Origin: Reticulitermes speratus
Taxonomy: Eukaryota > Arthropoda > Insecta > Blattodea > Rhinotermitidae
DNA: 64,000 nt
Direction: 5' to 3'
Assembly (NCBI GenBank): GCA_021186555.1
Contig: JAJKFL010000020.1
Span: 124,001-188,000 of the forward strand
Positions 1 to 10,228 of the stretch are shown here, piece by piece. The notes under the pieces are model-generated. The model worked only from the letters and a program-made list of their open reading frames with translations. It was not told the DNA's origin and ran no database searches. The position numbers and the translations under genes were made by a program. Position 1 is the stretch's first letter; each line of letters opens with the position of its first letter.

Positions 1-203
1 TTGTTATGTAGACACTGCAATATTTAAATCTTAAAATATATTACAAACAATATTGTAAAATATTAACAAAAGTAATCCTAGCAGCAAAAAAAATTACATT
101 ATAATAGAATTATTAGTAATTCTAATAACAAAATGAGGAGCACCTGGAAAATAATAAATGAGGAAAAGGGAAAACAAAAAGAGGCATAGGTATTCAATCC
201 CTA

Positions 204-1436
204 GTGGCAGACAATAAAGTAATAATGAATCAGAACACTATTGCTAATACTCTTAATAAATATTTCTTATCTATAGCTGACTCTATTATATTAGATAATA
301 ATAAACATATAAGTACAGGTATAACTACTCCAATTACTTACTTAGCAAATAATTTTAGTAGACCCTTCACTAAAATGAGTTGGCAGTATGCCACCACTTA
401 CGAAATTAAAAAAATCATTAAATCATTAAAACCTAAAAATTCAAGTGGGTACGATGAAATCTCAAATAGAATTATAAAATCAAGTGCACCATTTATAATC
501 TCACCGTTAACACATATTTGTAATAAGATACTTAGTACTGGTGTTTTTCCTGATAGATTAAAATTTGCCATAGTTAAACCTTTCTTTAAAAAAGGAAACA
601 TACAGGAAATCTCCAATTACAGACCTATATCATTGTTGACTTCTTTCTCTAAGATTATTGAAAAACTCATTTATGTGAGACTTATTACTCATATTGAAAC
701 AAACAGTATTCTGGCACACGAACAATATGGATTTAGGACACATTCCTCGACTGAGAAAGCTGCCTTCACAGTGATAAATAATATTCTAACTGCTATGAAT
801 AATAATTTAAAAGTGGGAGGTATTTTTTGTGATCTACAAAAGGCTTTCGACTGTGTAGACCATAAAATATTACTGGATAAACTCGAATTCTATGGAATTG
901 AAGGGAAATTTAAAACATTAATTAGATCTTATTTAACAGATAGACATCAAAGAGTGGTACTGGGAAATATAAGTGATAGTAATAATTCATCCAAATGGGA
1001 AACAATAAAATGTGGTGTCCCACAGGGCTCGATTCTTGGCCCTTTGTTTTTTCTATTTTACATTAATGATCTACCTAAAATTATAAATAAGGATAATAAT
1101 ATGGTACTTTATGCAGATGACACCAGCATTATAATAACAGATACAAATAAATTAAACTTTAATACAAATCTTAACCAAACTTTCAAAGATATAATTACTT
1201 GGTTTAAGGTCAATCTACTTACCTTAAACTTTGATAAAATTCAATATTTAGAATTTCGAACCAAGAATTATTATAATATCACTACTCAAATTAAATATGA
1301 TCATAAAAGTTTAACTAATGTTACAGAGACTAAATTTCTTGGATTAATTATTGACGACACTCTATCCTGGAAACAGCATATTGAACAGGTTATCAGCAAA
1401 ATATCCTCTGCATGTTATGCATTAAGAAATATATAA
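204..1436 (+). pseudogene. LINE-1 reverse transcriptase domain (ORF2 fragment)
   Basis: This open frame of about 410 codons encodes the reverse transcriptase that would copy the element RNA at a nicked target site. Visible motifs, in order: the finger region with NYRPISLLTSFSKIIEKL, motif A with FCDLQKAFDCVDH (first catalytic Asp), motif B with GVPQGSILGPLF, and motif C with YADDTS (catalytic Asp pair). The frame opens at a GTG codon. The first in-frame ATG is at 225, but neither is likely a true start, because upstream coding sequence continues in another frame (frameshift near 187). The frame ends at an in-frame TAA, after which homology continues in a different frame. Two frameshifts make it non-functional. 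The motif pattern fits the Jockey/CR1-type non-LTR group, but I cannot fix the clade. Confidence 0.85.
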
Positions 1437-1948
1437 AATATATTGTACCATTAGATACACTTAAGTTAATTTACTTTGCTCACATACACTGTACCCTAAA
1501 TTATGGTATTATCTTCTGGGGTAATTTCCCACACAGTGTCAAAGTATTTAAAATGCAAAAGAGAATAATCAGAATAATAACTAACTCAGGTAATAGGGAC
1601 TCTTGTAGGAAGTTGTTTAAGAAAATGGAAATATTGCCCATTTATTCACAATATTTATATACACTAATACTATATATGGTGAATAATAAACACCTATTTA
1701 AGGCAAATATGGATGTTCATAATTATGAAACTAGAAATAAAACAAATCTTCACCAGTCATTAGCCAGTCTGGCTAAATATTACAAGGGACCATATTACTT
1801 TGGAATAAAGGTTTTCAATTGTCTTCCAGCTGATATAAAGGAATTGTCTGATGACATAAAATGTTTTAAAAATGCCTTAAAGCGTTCTTTTCATCTACAT
1901 TCTTTTTACTCTGTGGAGAAATATTTTAATTATAATATAATGAACTGA
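1412..1948 (+). pseudogene. LINE-1 ORF2 C-terminal segment
   Basis: This segment continues the LINE-1 polymerase after a frameshift close to 1430. It carries the C-terminal region found downstream of the RT domain in this LINE group, with LNYGIIFWGN, KMQKRIIRIITNS and a late YETRNK stretch. The same features appear in LINE-3 (37787-38365) and in its second copy (61571-62035). There is no RNase H. It ends at a TGA at 1946-1948 in a hydrophilic tail, which may be close to the original ORF2 end. Confidence 0.75.
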
Positions 1949-2210
1949 ACAAGATTTATTGGTTTTAATTGTTTTTATGACAGTGCTAGGTTTTAGCAGT
2001 ATTCTGTATTAATTGTTTTACTATATGTTTTGTGCGTTAGGTCTATTTTGTAGACTGTATGTGTTGTTTGACAGTGTGTATTTCGTATGACTTGTTGGTT
2101 CGTATGTTTGACCAAATCCACATCCTGTTTTGTCGCTGAGACTGTATATTGGATTTACGGATTGTGAATAAAATACAAATACAAATACAAATACAAGTAC
2201 ATAAAAGTAT

Positions 2211-2414
2211 ATAAAAACGCAAATGTAAGAAAACTGGTACGTACTCATGTACTTTTATAAGTACAGATCCATGCGATTTGAGCTCGTGTCAGTTGGAAAC
2301 GGTGTACAGTACCTCATTTCACTGATAAAGCAAGGTGATATACACAGACACACATGATCTCTGTGTCATGTGTTCATTTTATTCACATATGATTTCCTTA
2401 GTGGATGTACTCAC
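2211..2414. other. Intron / intergenic sequence between LINE-1 and the M13 exon
   Basis: No coding signal is seen. It probably belongs to the intron downstream of the minus-strand peptidase exon ending at 2415, into which LINE-1 inserted. Confidence 0.4.
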
Positions 2415-2609
2415 TGTGGCGAGCTGCGTGCTGAAATGCAGGACGTCATCCGCAAACAGTGTGGCATTGTGGAACGTGGAGTTGGGCATGTGGCGCTGAA
2501 ACACTTGCATCATGTCACGGATGTAGTTGTGGTACTCGATCAGTTCTGTCTGGAACCTCAAGGGGTCCAGCAGATAGCGCTCGCTGATGCCGGGAGAGAT
2601 TTGGTCGAC
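2415..2609 (-). CDS. M13 (neprilysin-like) metallopeptidase, exon C
   Basis: This is an internal exon of 195 bp (65 codons, phase 0 to phase 0) on the minus strand. It is bounded by an AG acceptor at 2610-2611 and a GTGAGT donor at 2414-2409. It reads from VDQISPGIS through ERYLLDPLRFQ to LHFSTQLAT. Joined to exon B, the reading passes straight through NLMV-VDQISPG, which corresponds to the conserved VDQSG...LPxRDYYL region in the N-terminal lobe of M13 peptidases. This family comprises type II membrane zinc endopeptidases that cleave small secreted peptides. The zinc-binding HExxH lobe is C-terminal to this exon and would lie left of the window, beyond LINE-1. No stop interrupts the frame, so the gene may be live. 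The family assignment is firm, but the exact orthologue is not. Confidence 0.75.
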
Positions 2610-2683
2610 CTACACATGCAAGTTGCACACCTTAATTTGCAGAAATGACTCAAATATAGGTGGTATAGAAGTTACATTCCCCC

Positions 2684-2973
2684 TGTCCATAGTGTGAAGG
2701 CACAAGGAGGAGCAGCGGTACGGCTCAGCTCATTCTTAACATGAGCACCAGATGGAGGTTTGCCGTCAGCCTCTTAAAAACACCCATGCTGGTCACTTTG
2801 TGCCTTGAGAAAGAGCCTTTGGTTCCCACTAAATACAACGATGGGTGGGCCCCAGAGCTGGTCTCAACGGTTTGGAGGAAAGAAAAATATCTTTTCCCTA
2901 ACAGGAATCAAACCCCAGATTGTCCAGCCCATAGCAAAGTCACTGTACTCACTGAGCTACCTTGGCTCCCAAA
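2684..2973 (-). mobile_element. tRNA-derived SINE, old diverged copy
   Basis: This is a diverged version of the SINE seen at 13306-13588, 50064-50331 and 57709-57990, lying in the intron between M13 exons C and B. Shared landmarks in order are the AGATGGAGGT/TGGGGGTGG stretch, the CCTTGAGAAAGAG stretch, the GGTxCCCA(C/T)T stretch, the degenerate B-box complement (GGAATCAAACCCC) and the degenerate A-box complement (CTGAGCTACCTTGG). The tRNA-like head is at the right end. The divergence marks it as much older than the other copies. Confidence 0.65.
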
Positions 2974-3009
2974 AGTACAGGTCGACAGAGTAGATGGAGT
3001 GTCACTCAC

Positions 3010-3212
3010 CACCATGAGGTTGCGAGATGTGTTGCGGACATCCTGGCTGACCCAGAAGCCGACCATAACATTCAGTCCAAGCATTCTCTGTGCCTGTCCC
3101 ACAGTCAGAAGCCAATCAAAGGGCTGTCCAGATGGAGGCACACTGTTGGAACTCAGTCCAAGCTTCCGCAGCACGGTGAGCATAGGTTCAAGCCCTAGCG
3201 CCTCCAACTGGT
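3010..3212 (-). CDS. M13 (neprilysin-like) metallopeptidase, exon B
   Basis: This is an internal exon of 203 bp on the minus strand, with acceptor TTTTGCAG ending at 3213 and donor GTGAGT at 3009-3004. It begins with two bases that complete a split codon (phase 1 in) and ends in phase 0, matching exon C. The peptide runs DQLEALGLEPMLTVLRKLG, then FDWLLTVGQAQRMLG, then GFWVSQDVRNTSRNLMV. This matches the M13 N-terminal lobe region that normally reads like PLLxxIxxLGG...FxVxVxxDxKNSxxNVxQVDQ. It lies downstream of exons A and X in the minus-strand order A, X, B, C. Confidence 0.72.
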
Positions 3213-4049
3213 CTGCAAAATAAGTCCACAGGCTAGCAATCTACTGAAAATGGATGGTCTGCATGCAAAAACAGCACAACAGGCTTACTCATGACAAAAT
3301 TAGATAATGGTCAAATGACTGTATCACACGCTGCATATAATACAGGTTCAGCATGATGTGCTTAAATTACAGTGGAATAAAGACTATGTGGAAGTGGTTG
3401 TGGCTCACTTTAAGGTATCAACTTGGAGGACTGAAGGAAACCATGAACAACTATGGGCCGGTTGGCATCCTGGTCGAGATTTAAACAAGGTAATACTCAA
3501 ATATGAATTACCACTTGAGCCACACTGCTTGGCCGAACAATGAGCTGAGTCACTCGCGTGTGATGCTGTGTCAATGGGCAAGAAGTTCCCACTGTTGCGA
3601 AGGATCATGGTGCCTTTGAAATGTCAGGAACTACTCGCCCAATGACGAGGCTTTACATCCCTGACCTGTCTCAATGCACAGACTGCACAGTACACACCTG
3701 TGTCCAGACACACTCGGTACAGCATCCTAGCCTGCTGCACTGGCTTCACATCGTCCTCACAGCCATCTTCTTCTAGAAGTCCTGGACATACAAAGAACTG
3801 TATCAGATTCCTGGTGTGCTGGGACGTCTATTGCAGCAACTGTGCAAACATGGGCCCCCATGCAACTTACACCCATTTCTTAGCCTCATGCCCTGTACCC
3901 ATATTTGACCCTGCTGATGATTCTCAACAGCCACCCTGGCATGGTTCTACGCGCTGAAAAATTGTCTGGAAATTCTATCTTGGATTCCATGTCTGAATTC
4001 TCATTTTGCACACACGCTGTCATGGCGATGAAGGAGAATAAGTTCATAC
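3213..4049. other. Intron with dispersed-repeat fragments
   Basis: No exon was recognised here. The stretch at about 3598-3680, ending in CTGACCTGTCTC, resembles 5050-5125 and so represents a dispersed repeat also present further along the intron. Confidence 0.4.
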
Positions 4050-4136
4050 CTGTTTCTTTGGTTTGGGTTGCCAACAGCATCAGTAGGCTTCCATTTTTGG
4101 TTCTGTTTCTGCACGTTGTAAATGAAACAGGGCACA
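4050..4136 (-). CDS. Candidate M13 peptidase exon X
   Basis: This is an 87-bp segment on the minus strand between a good acceptor (CTCATATTGGCAG, ending at 4137) and a good donor (AACAG then GTATGAAC, from 4049). Its length is a multiple of three and it is open in the phase (1 to 1) needed to join exon A to exon B without a stop. The peptide contains SFTTCRNRTK, which could correspond to the conserved YYxSCxNxT segment expected between exons A and B of M13 peptidases. The match is short and the rest is not obviously family-like, so this is a proposal from splice-site and phase logic. Confidence 0.35.
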
Positions 4137-5226
4137 CTGCCAATATGAGTAAGTAAATAAGGATGTCACTAAATGTAAGTTACTACGAAAATTTCTACTG
4201 TTGCTTTCAACATAACTGTTAACATTGAAGTATGTTTATATTTGTGTTGCTTTCACCCCTAGGCATTTCCACAGAAGTGGGGGGAGGTGTAGTGGTCGAA
4301 AAATGCAACTCATTCTGGTATTCACATTTGGACCAAGACTTGATTTGGTTATACATTTCATTAACAAAAAGTACAAAAATTTCATCAGACAGCAGAAGGA
4401 CATAGAGACACAATGAATCTACAGGCTGAGCTCCACTAATCAGCACACGCAACAATGTTCAGATGTTTCACCAACCTCTCCACATTCATTCTGTCAGTGC
4501 CGTTTCTAAGGCAGACTGTAATACTGCTACAGCAGTCACAGGATGTTTGTTGTATTCTGGAACACCATGTGTAGTGAATGCTATGGCAGAAACAGCGGTG
4601 TAACAGAAGTATCAATTAAAACATTACATTGAACATTCTCTATGAATCAAATCTGAACATATTACACAAATCCAAATAATGGGAGATATTATATGATGAT
4701 TCAAGTCTTCTGAGACCTTATGCTCTGTCAACAGTTCCTGAAGTTTTAAAGGATTGTAATACCTCCATCTTCAGGACCAAGCACTCCAGTCACTCTTTCT
4801 GGACTGCTTGACCCTGAAGATGCAGGCACTATGATTCTTTGAGATGTCTGGAACTGTGTTACTCAGCAACACAGCAAAACATCCACGGAGACATGAATTG
4901 TTTATGTTTGGATTTGTGCAATATGTTCAAACTTGATGACTTCAGTCCTCTAGAATATAACACTATGGCAGGTGAGTGGTTCGCAATATGTCAAAGGAAT
5001 GCTGTACTTTCATCTTCAGTCCAAGACTGATTGGCATTTCAAGAAGAAGGCATTATAGTCCTTCACAATGTCAGAAACAATTCACCCAATGGCACAGCGT
5101 CACATCCTGAAAGACCTGAAACCTTGGCATCATCGCTGTGAGTACTTCAAATCCTGTGTGCTGAAAACTGATTCATGCAAAATGTCCAATACACATATAT
5201 TATATATATATATAATGTAACAGTAA
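4137..5226. other. Intron of the M13 gene
   Basis: No exon was recognised. It contains the foldback repeat at 4694-4905, a dispersed-repeat fragment at 5050-5125 and a short TA-rich microsatellite near 5197-5212. Confidence 0.4.
4694..4905. repeat. Foldback (inverted-repeat) element, copy 1
   Basis: The two halves are imperfect inverted repeats. The left arm contains CAGTTCCTGAAGTTTTAAAG and CCATCTTCAGG. The right arm contains CCTGAAGATG, then GATTCTTTGAGATGTCTGGAACTG, whose complement matches the left arm. A second, better-preserved copy with the same arms is at 47541-47735. This organisation suggests a MITE-like or foldback transposable element. Confidence 0.55.
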
Positions 5227-5960
5227 ACAGGGTGTGTAAAAAAACACCTGACGGTTTTTGAACTTGAAAACCTGCTTGCTCGCTAAGAGGCACTTCCATA
5301 CTGACTGTCATCATGTACAGTGATGTCTGGAGATAGAGCGATGGTCAGTGCAGCACCGCATTGCAGCAGTGGAATTATTTATGAAAACAGAGTCTGTTAC
5401 AGCTACACAGCATGGTTTCCGACAGCAGTTCCAAAGACAATGTTCCTAGCCACAATACTCTGCTGCTGTGGCTATCAAAATGGTGTCAATAAGGATCAGT
5501 GAAGGACAGTAAACCACAAGGACGTCCACGTTCGGCTCGTACACCTGATAAATTGGAGTGGGTAAGAGACGCCATATTGCACAGTCTGCGCAGGTCGGCT
5601 CAGCAGCAATCTCTCGCACTTCGCTTAAATGACAGCAGCGTTCGCCAAATTCTCCACAAACATTTGAATTATCATCCATACAAAATCCACGTTGCTCAGT
5701 AACCTAGTGATTGCGGGAGTGCATTCAAGGGATCCATGAAGAAGTGCTACAGTGTGCTCTGACAGCCGTTCCTTCGTGACTGCAGGAGTGTACTGAATGA
5801 CATGATGGTCACCTACAAAGTGTCATATTCAAACAGTAATGATTCGGATGAATTCTCATGGACATGGAATGTACCTGCTAGTGTTAATAAAACTTTTCCA
5901 CTTTGCCTTAAAATGTTACTTCATTTAAAAAAACCGTCAGGTGTTGTTGATGCATCCTGT
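5227..5960 (+). mobile_element. mariner/Tc1-like transposon, internally deleted
   Basis: Imperfect terminal inverted repeats of about 34 bp bound the element. The left end reads ACAGGGTGTGT and then ACACCTGACGGTTTTT. The right end carries the complement (AAAAAACCGTCAGGTGTTG followed by CATCCTGT). Inside is a decayed helix-turn-helix region: RIAAVELFMKTESVTATQ near 5350-5410, then KPQGRPRSARTPDK, then HKHLNYHPYKIHVAQ ending at about 5702. This is the N-terminal DNA-binding part of IS630/Tc1/mariner-type transposases common in arthropods. The DDE catalytic half is missing, so this is a non-autonomous deletion derivative. Confidence 0.7.
5499..5702 (+). pseudogene. Transposase N-terminal fragment (mariner-like)
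   Basis: This is a 67-codon open remnant encoding a predicted helix-turn-helix segment (WVRDAILHSLRRSAQQQ, then SSVRQILHKHLNYHPYK). The upstream part of the same protein is present at about 5335-5500 but interrupted by stops and frameshifts. No catalytic aspartates are present, because the element is truncated to about 0.73 kb. Confidence 0.65.
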
Positions 5961-6002
5961 ACATTTGGAAAGTAACGGTATTCCATTGCAGTCGCCACGC
6001 AC

Positions 6003-6164
6003 CTCTCAGCTGTATCAGCAGTTGTTCCCGCAACGCTCGAAATTGGTCCCACGACGTCTGAGACTCTGGCACTGGATGCTGGCTGATCCAACCGCCACAC
6101 GCAAACTGGTAGAAGTCCTCACAAGGGTCCGAGTTCTTGTCCAGACTCTCCAGGATCCGGGCCG
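6003..6164 (-). CDS. M13 (neprilysin-like) metallopeptidase, exon A
   Basis: This is an exon of 162 bp on the minus strand, with acceptor CTTGCTGTTGCAG ending at 6165 and donor GTGCGT from 6002. It enters and leaves in phase 1. It encodes the diagnostic N-terminal M13 signature: ARILESLDKNSDPCEDFYQF, then ACGGWISQHPVPE and WDQFRALREQLL. The two Cys (in DPCEDFY and FACGGW) form family disulfides. The upstream exon, with the transmembrane anchor, is not visible: the 5' intron is interrupted about 120 bp away by LINE-2, inserted in the opposite orientation. This is the strongest evidence for the gene in the window. Confidence 0.85.
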
Positions 6165-6383
6165 CTGCAACAGCAAGTCCGAGCACACGAATAAACAGTA
6201 ACGTCCTCTCATCCACTTCAATACCATATTTAACCAAAAAAAAAGATCACTCCATATATGACATTCTGTATACTTCACTACAAAACGAGGTAAAGAAGAG
6301 CAAAGATGGCGAAAAGCGTAGGGAAGTAGAAACAGCAAAAGGCAGCGCCATCTGTCAGTGGAAGGCGGAAATACTCAGAAGTA

Positions 6384-7163
6384 GTGGGAGGCGACCGAAC
6401 TGAGGCTAGGAACGAGAATGTATACAGCCTAATTCTCAAATCAAAACAAAACGAATCAACGGATGCAATAAAAGTGATGCTGAAGCGGAATGTGAATCCA
6501 ACGCATTTGAAGGTAGGAGTAAGGAAGTTGAAAACCTTAAGAGATGGAAGAGTAGTAATTGAAGCAGGATCTAAAGGCGAAATCGAAACACTAAGCAAAA
6601 CAATCGAAGAAAAGTGTAGCCAACATGTGGAAGTAAACATCCCTAAACGTAGACTGCCAAACGTAATTATCTACAATGTTCCCGAAGAATTAACTCCTGA
6701 AAATGCTGAAGAAATAATAATGTCACAGAATCATGAACTGAATTTGATTGAAGGATTCATAAGACCCAAGTTTGCATTTAGAAACAAGAAGAATAACAAC
6801 AGAAATCTAGCAGTAGAAGTAAGCCCAGAAACACGAAAACTGATAATCCAGCGGAAGCTAAAGATTGGTTGGCAACTATGTAACGTTCAAGACTACATTA
6901 AGGTAAACAGATGTTTTAAGTGTAGTAAATTTAACCACAGAGCACAAGAGTGCACCGGAGAAGTAACATGCCCACTATGTACGGGAAAACATAAGCTCAA
7001 AGAATGTACTGCACAGGAAAACGAATTCAAATGCATCAATTGCATCACCCATAATAAGTACAACAAAAGTGAAAAACTATCAGAAAGTCATACATCGCTT
7101 GATAAAAACTGCCCATGCCTGCAAATTGCTATAAAGAAGAATAAACATAATACCGAATACTAA
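6384..7163 (+). CDS. LINE-2 ORF1, gag-like zinc-knuckle protein (5'-truncated)
   Basis: This is an open frame of about 260 codons that extends upstream to a TAG at 6327 without an ATG, so the N-terminus was lost by 5' truncation. The N-terminal part (VYSLILKSKQ, then VRKLKTLRDGRVVIEAGSKG) is the RNA-binding-like region of arthropod LINE gag proteins. The C-terminal part has CCHC knuckles: CFKCSKFNHRAQEC, then CPLCTGKHKLKEC, then a third cluster with CINC and CPC. These proteins coat the LINE RNA. It ends two bases before the ORF2 frame, consistent with coupled translation. Confidence 0.8.
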   Translation: MGGDRTEARNENVYSLILKSKQNESTDAIKVMLKRNVNPTHLKVGVRKLKTLRDGRVVIEAGSKGEIETLSKTIEEKCSQHVEVNIPKRRLPNVIIYNVPEELTPENAEEIIMSQNHELNLIEGFIRPKFAFRNKKNNNRNLAVEVSPETRKLIIQRKLKIGWQLCNVQDYIKVNRCFKCSKFNHRAQECTGEVTCPLCTGKHKLKECTAQENEFKCINCITHNKYNKSEKLSESHTSLDKNCPCLQIAIKKNKHNTEY

Positions 7164-7165
7164 TA

Positions 7166-8095
7166 ATGGCAGGACAAGCATTAGCAACAGTTAAAACAGT
7201 AACTCCACATAATAATCGAAATCTACAAATACAAATTAAATGCATGCAAATAAACCTGCAGCACTCCCGAGCTGCTACAGACAACCTGATGCAAATTCTG
7301 AAGCAAAATATTATTGATATAGTATTTGTCCAGGAACCTTATTGTTTACAAAATAAAGTGGCAGGAATATCGAGGAATTACAGAGTCTTCTCTGCTGGAA
7401 ACATGAGAAAAAGAGCAGCAATAATGGTCGCCAACAAAGAAATAGATGCTATAATGTTGAACCAACTCTCAGATGAAGATGCAGTCGTGTTGGAACTAAA
7501 TAAAGGAATTTTACGATTTTATGCAGCCAGCATGTACTTAGACATAACAGAAGATATAAATATTGACTTGAGAAAAATTGATAACATCCTATCATTTAAG
7601 AAAGGAACTGGTATAATAATAGCTATGGACAGTAATGCCAGATCAAGCATGTGGCATGACAGAACAACTAACAATAGAGGGAAAGATATGGAAGAATATT
7701 TGAGTGCTAATAATTTATTTGTAATGAACGAAGACAGCGAAAAAACTACATTTGAAAATAGCAGAGGGAAGAGTACTATTGACCTAACTATTGCTAACAG
7801 TCACCTGTTACCTGTAGTACACAAATGGGAATGCAGTGAAGAAGAGAGCTGCTCCGATCATAGAATTATTACCTTCAGCATAGGAAAACACATACCACAA
7901 AATAAAGAAAATATATTTGAAGGTACGAAATTTATTATCAAAGAAGAAAATTTCAAATACTTTGAAAAACATATAATAAACGAATTAGTTCAAAAATACC
8001 TAAAAAACAGCACCACTGATAACGTGGAAGAAGTAGATGAAGAACTGAGTAGACTAGTGGCGGAGGAAACAGATGTTGAAACACTAGTAGACTAG
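7166..8095 (+). pseudogene. LINE-2 ORF2, endonuclease domain
   Basis: This is the first part of ORF2, starting with ATG at 7166 just after ORF1 stops. It is an exonuclease-endonuclease-phosphatase fold domain that would nick target DNA. Motifs seen are INLQHSRAA and VFVQEPY (metal-binding Glu), MDSNARSSMWHD (Asp/Asn), and CSDHRIITF (catalytic SDH). The frame stops at 8093-8095 inside a 38-bp tandem triplication, which shifts the downstream frame. Confidence 0.82.
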
Positions 8096-8166
8096 TGGCG
8101 GAGGAAACAGATGTTGAAACACTAGTAGACTAGTGGCGGAGGAAACAGATGTTGAAACACTAGTAG
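8044..8166 (+). repeat. 38-bp tandem repeat in LINE-2, about 3 copies
   Basis: The unit begins AGACTAGTGGCGGAGGAAAC. It is seeded between two direct repeats of AGTAGAC that flank one unit. Because 38 is not a multiple of three, the expansion creates the stop at 8093 and a frameshift in ORF2. Confidence 0.9.
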
Positions 8167-8600
8167 ACGAATACGAAGAAATCTTAAACATAGCATGCAG
8201 GAAAGTATTCAACACATACAAATCATCACAGAGAAATAATGGAAGAAAATCACTTCCTTGGTGGACACATGATTTAACAATAAGAAGGAAGAAAACGAAT
8301 GCACTAAGGAGACGTTACCAAAGAACAATAAACAATGAGGAACTGAGGGAAAAACGGAGGAAACAATACTTAAAGGAAAAGAAGGAATACAATGCAATTA
8401 TTCGCAAAGAAAAAATACAATCATGGAAGGAATATTGTAGCCTGACACCATCAAATAATCCCTGGAATGCAGTTTATCGCCTGGCATCTGGGAATATAAG
8501 AAACACCCCTTTGATGACAATTTTAAAGACACAAGACAACACTACCACAACAGATTTATTGAAACAATTAGCTATATGCTTGACTATTTCATACCGGTAG
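8133..8600 (+). pseudogene. LINE-2 ORF2, linker between endonuclease and RT
   Basis: This continues ORF2 after the tandem triplication, in a different frame. It contains the linker typical of this LINE group, with LPWWTHDLTIRRKKTNALRR and then a basic KRRKQYLKEKKEYN stretch. It runs out of frame near 8590, where homology passes to the next open frame. Confidence 0.75.
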
Positions 8601-10228
8601 ATGAAGAAAACGAAGACAATGAACATCATAAACGAACTAGAAGTCAAGCAAGGGGCACCATAGAAACACAAGATGACAGAGAATTTACCCAACAAGAAAT
8701 TAAGGAAATATTAGAAAACATGAATTCAAAAAAGGCCCCTGGAGAAAACGGAATAAATAGCAAAATACTTCTTCAAGTGTTCAAAATACTCCCAAGATAC
8801 GTAACAGCTATTTATAACAGTTGCCTAAAAAATGGATGCTTTCCAAAACAGTGGAAGAGAGCAAAAATAATACCTATAGTGAAGCCTGGAAGAGACAGCA
8901 GCATGGAAGTGGCAAAATTCCGCCCAATTAGCCTCTTGAATACAGGGGCAAATGTATTGGAAAAAGCGCTAATAAACAGAATTATGCATTTCGTTTACTC
9001 AAAAGATTTGTTAAATGACAATCAATACGGCTTTACCCCACAGAGAAGCACAGTGGATGCTTCAATGGCAGTAAAGAAACATGTGGAGGAAAGTCTGCAA
9101 AACGGACAGTTTGTGGTGTTAGTGAGCCTTGATGTACAGTATGTGGTGTTAGTGAGCCTTGATGTACAGTATGTGGTGTTAGTGAGCCTTGATGTACAGT
9201 ATGTGGTGTTAGTGAGCCTTGATGTACAGTATGTGGTGTTAGTGAGCCTTGATGTACAGTATGTGGTGTTAGTGAGCCTTGATGTACAAGGAGCCTTTGA
9301 TGGACAGTATGTAGTGTTAGTGAGCCTTGATGTACAAGGAGCCTTTGATGGACAGTATGTAGTGTTAGTGAGCCTTGATGTACAAGGAGCCTTTGATGGA
9401 CAGTATGTGGTGTTAGTGAGCCTTGATGGACAGTATGTAGTGTTAGTGAGCCTTGATGTACAAGGAGCCTTTGATGGACAGTATGTAGTGTTAGTGAGCC
9501 TTGATGTACAAGGAGCCTTTGATGGACAGTATGTAGTGTTAGTGAGCCTTGATGTACAAGGAGCCTTTGATGGACAGTATGTAGTGTTAGTGAGCCTTGA
9601 TGTACAAGGAGCCTTTGATGGACAGTATGTGGTGTTAGTGAGCCTTGATGTACAAGGAGCCTTTGATGGACAGTATGTGGTGTTAGTGAGCCTTGATGTA
9701 CAAGGAGCCTTTGATGGACAGTATGTGGTGTTAGTGAGCCTTGATGTACAAGGAGCCTTTGATGGACAGTATGTGGTGTTAGTGAGCCTTGATGTACAAG
9801 GAGCCTTTGATGCGGCTTGGTGGCCGAGCATCTTGAATGCTTTGCGAGAATTTAATTGTCCGAAAAACCTATTCAATGTAGCTAAAAGCTACTTTAGTGA
9901 GAGAGTAGCATTTTTATCCACCAGTAACATTAAAATAGAGAGGCAAGTAACCAAAGGATGCCCACAGGGGTCATGCTGCGGGCCTGGATTTTGGAACATT
10001 CAATATAACACATTACTCAACTTAGACTACACAAGACATACACAAACGATTGCGTTTGCAGATGACTTAATTGTATTGACGAAGGGGAAAAGTGCCCTTG
10101 AAGCCGAAAACTTCTCCAATGTAGAAATGAGAAAAATTGCTATATGGGCAAAAAACAATAAAATCAGATTTAATGAACAAAAATCGAAAGTCCTGCTAAT
10201 ATCGAGGAAGAAACGGAAAGATAAATAA
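8576..10228 (+). pseudogene. LINE-2 reverse transcriptase with motif A amplified about 17-fold
   Basis: This is a 550-codon open frame encoding the RT domain. Finger motifs are seen (KKAPGENGINSKIL, then RPISLLNTGANVLEKAL, then NDNQYGFTPQRSTVDA). Motif A, normally one VVLVSLDVQGAFD carrying the first catalytic Asp, is repeated about 17 times in frame. Units are 30 bp (YVVLVSLDVQ) in the first part and 48 bp (YVVLVSLDVQGAFDGQ) in the second. Motif B (GCPQGSCCGPGFW) and motif C (FADDLIVL) follow once each. The frame ends with an in-frame TAA at 10226-10228, after which homology continues in the same frame, so this is a nonsense mutation. A catalytically competent fold is not expected. Confidence 0.9.
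9109..9812 (+). repeat. 30-bp / 48-bp coding minisatellite inside RT motif A
   Basis: First come about five units of 30 bp (TATGTGGTGTTAGTGAGCCT...). Then come about eleven units of 48 bp that add the GAFDGQ-coding segment, with one shortened unit near 9404-9433 that lacks it. Both unit lengths are multiples of three, so the surrounding RT frame stays open. Confidence 0.95.

Larger units (their letters stand above)
1..2210 (+). mobile_element. Non-LTR retrotransposon (LINE-1 here), 3' part, decayed
   Basis: The element is already in progress at base 1, so its 5' end lies outside the window or was lost. A short stretch at about 103-186 reads as the upstream part of ORF2 (it contains RSTWKIINEEKGK) and is one frame off from the main reverse-transcriptase frame. 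The RT frame follows, then a C-terminal segment in a third frame, then an AT-rich 3' UTR. The 3' end carries a polyadenylation-like AATAAA and a short tail of repeated ACAAAT units near 2168-2200, typical of LINE 3' tails. It is related to LINE-3 at 37300-38912: both share the FRTKN, YGIIxWGN and KMQKRIIRI stretches. No RNase H domain is seen. Confidence 0.85.

Noticed and set aside
2741..3223. Plus-strand open frames across the M13 exon region
   Set aside because: They are shadows of the minus-strand exon B and of the SINE; the minus strand has family motifs and splice sites.
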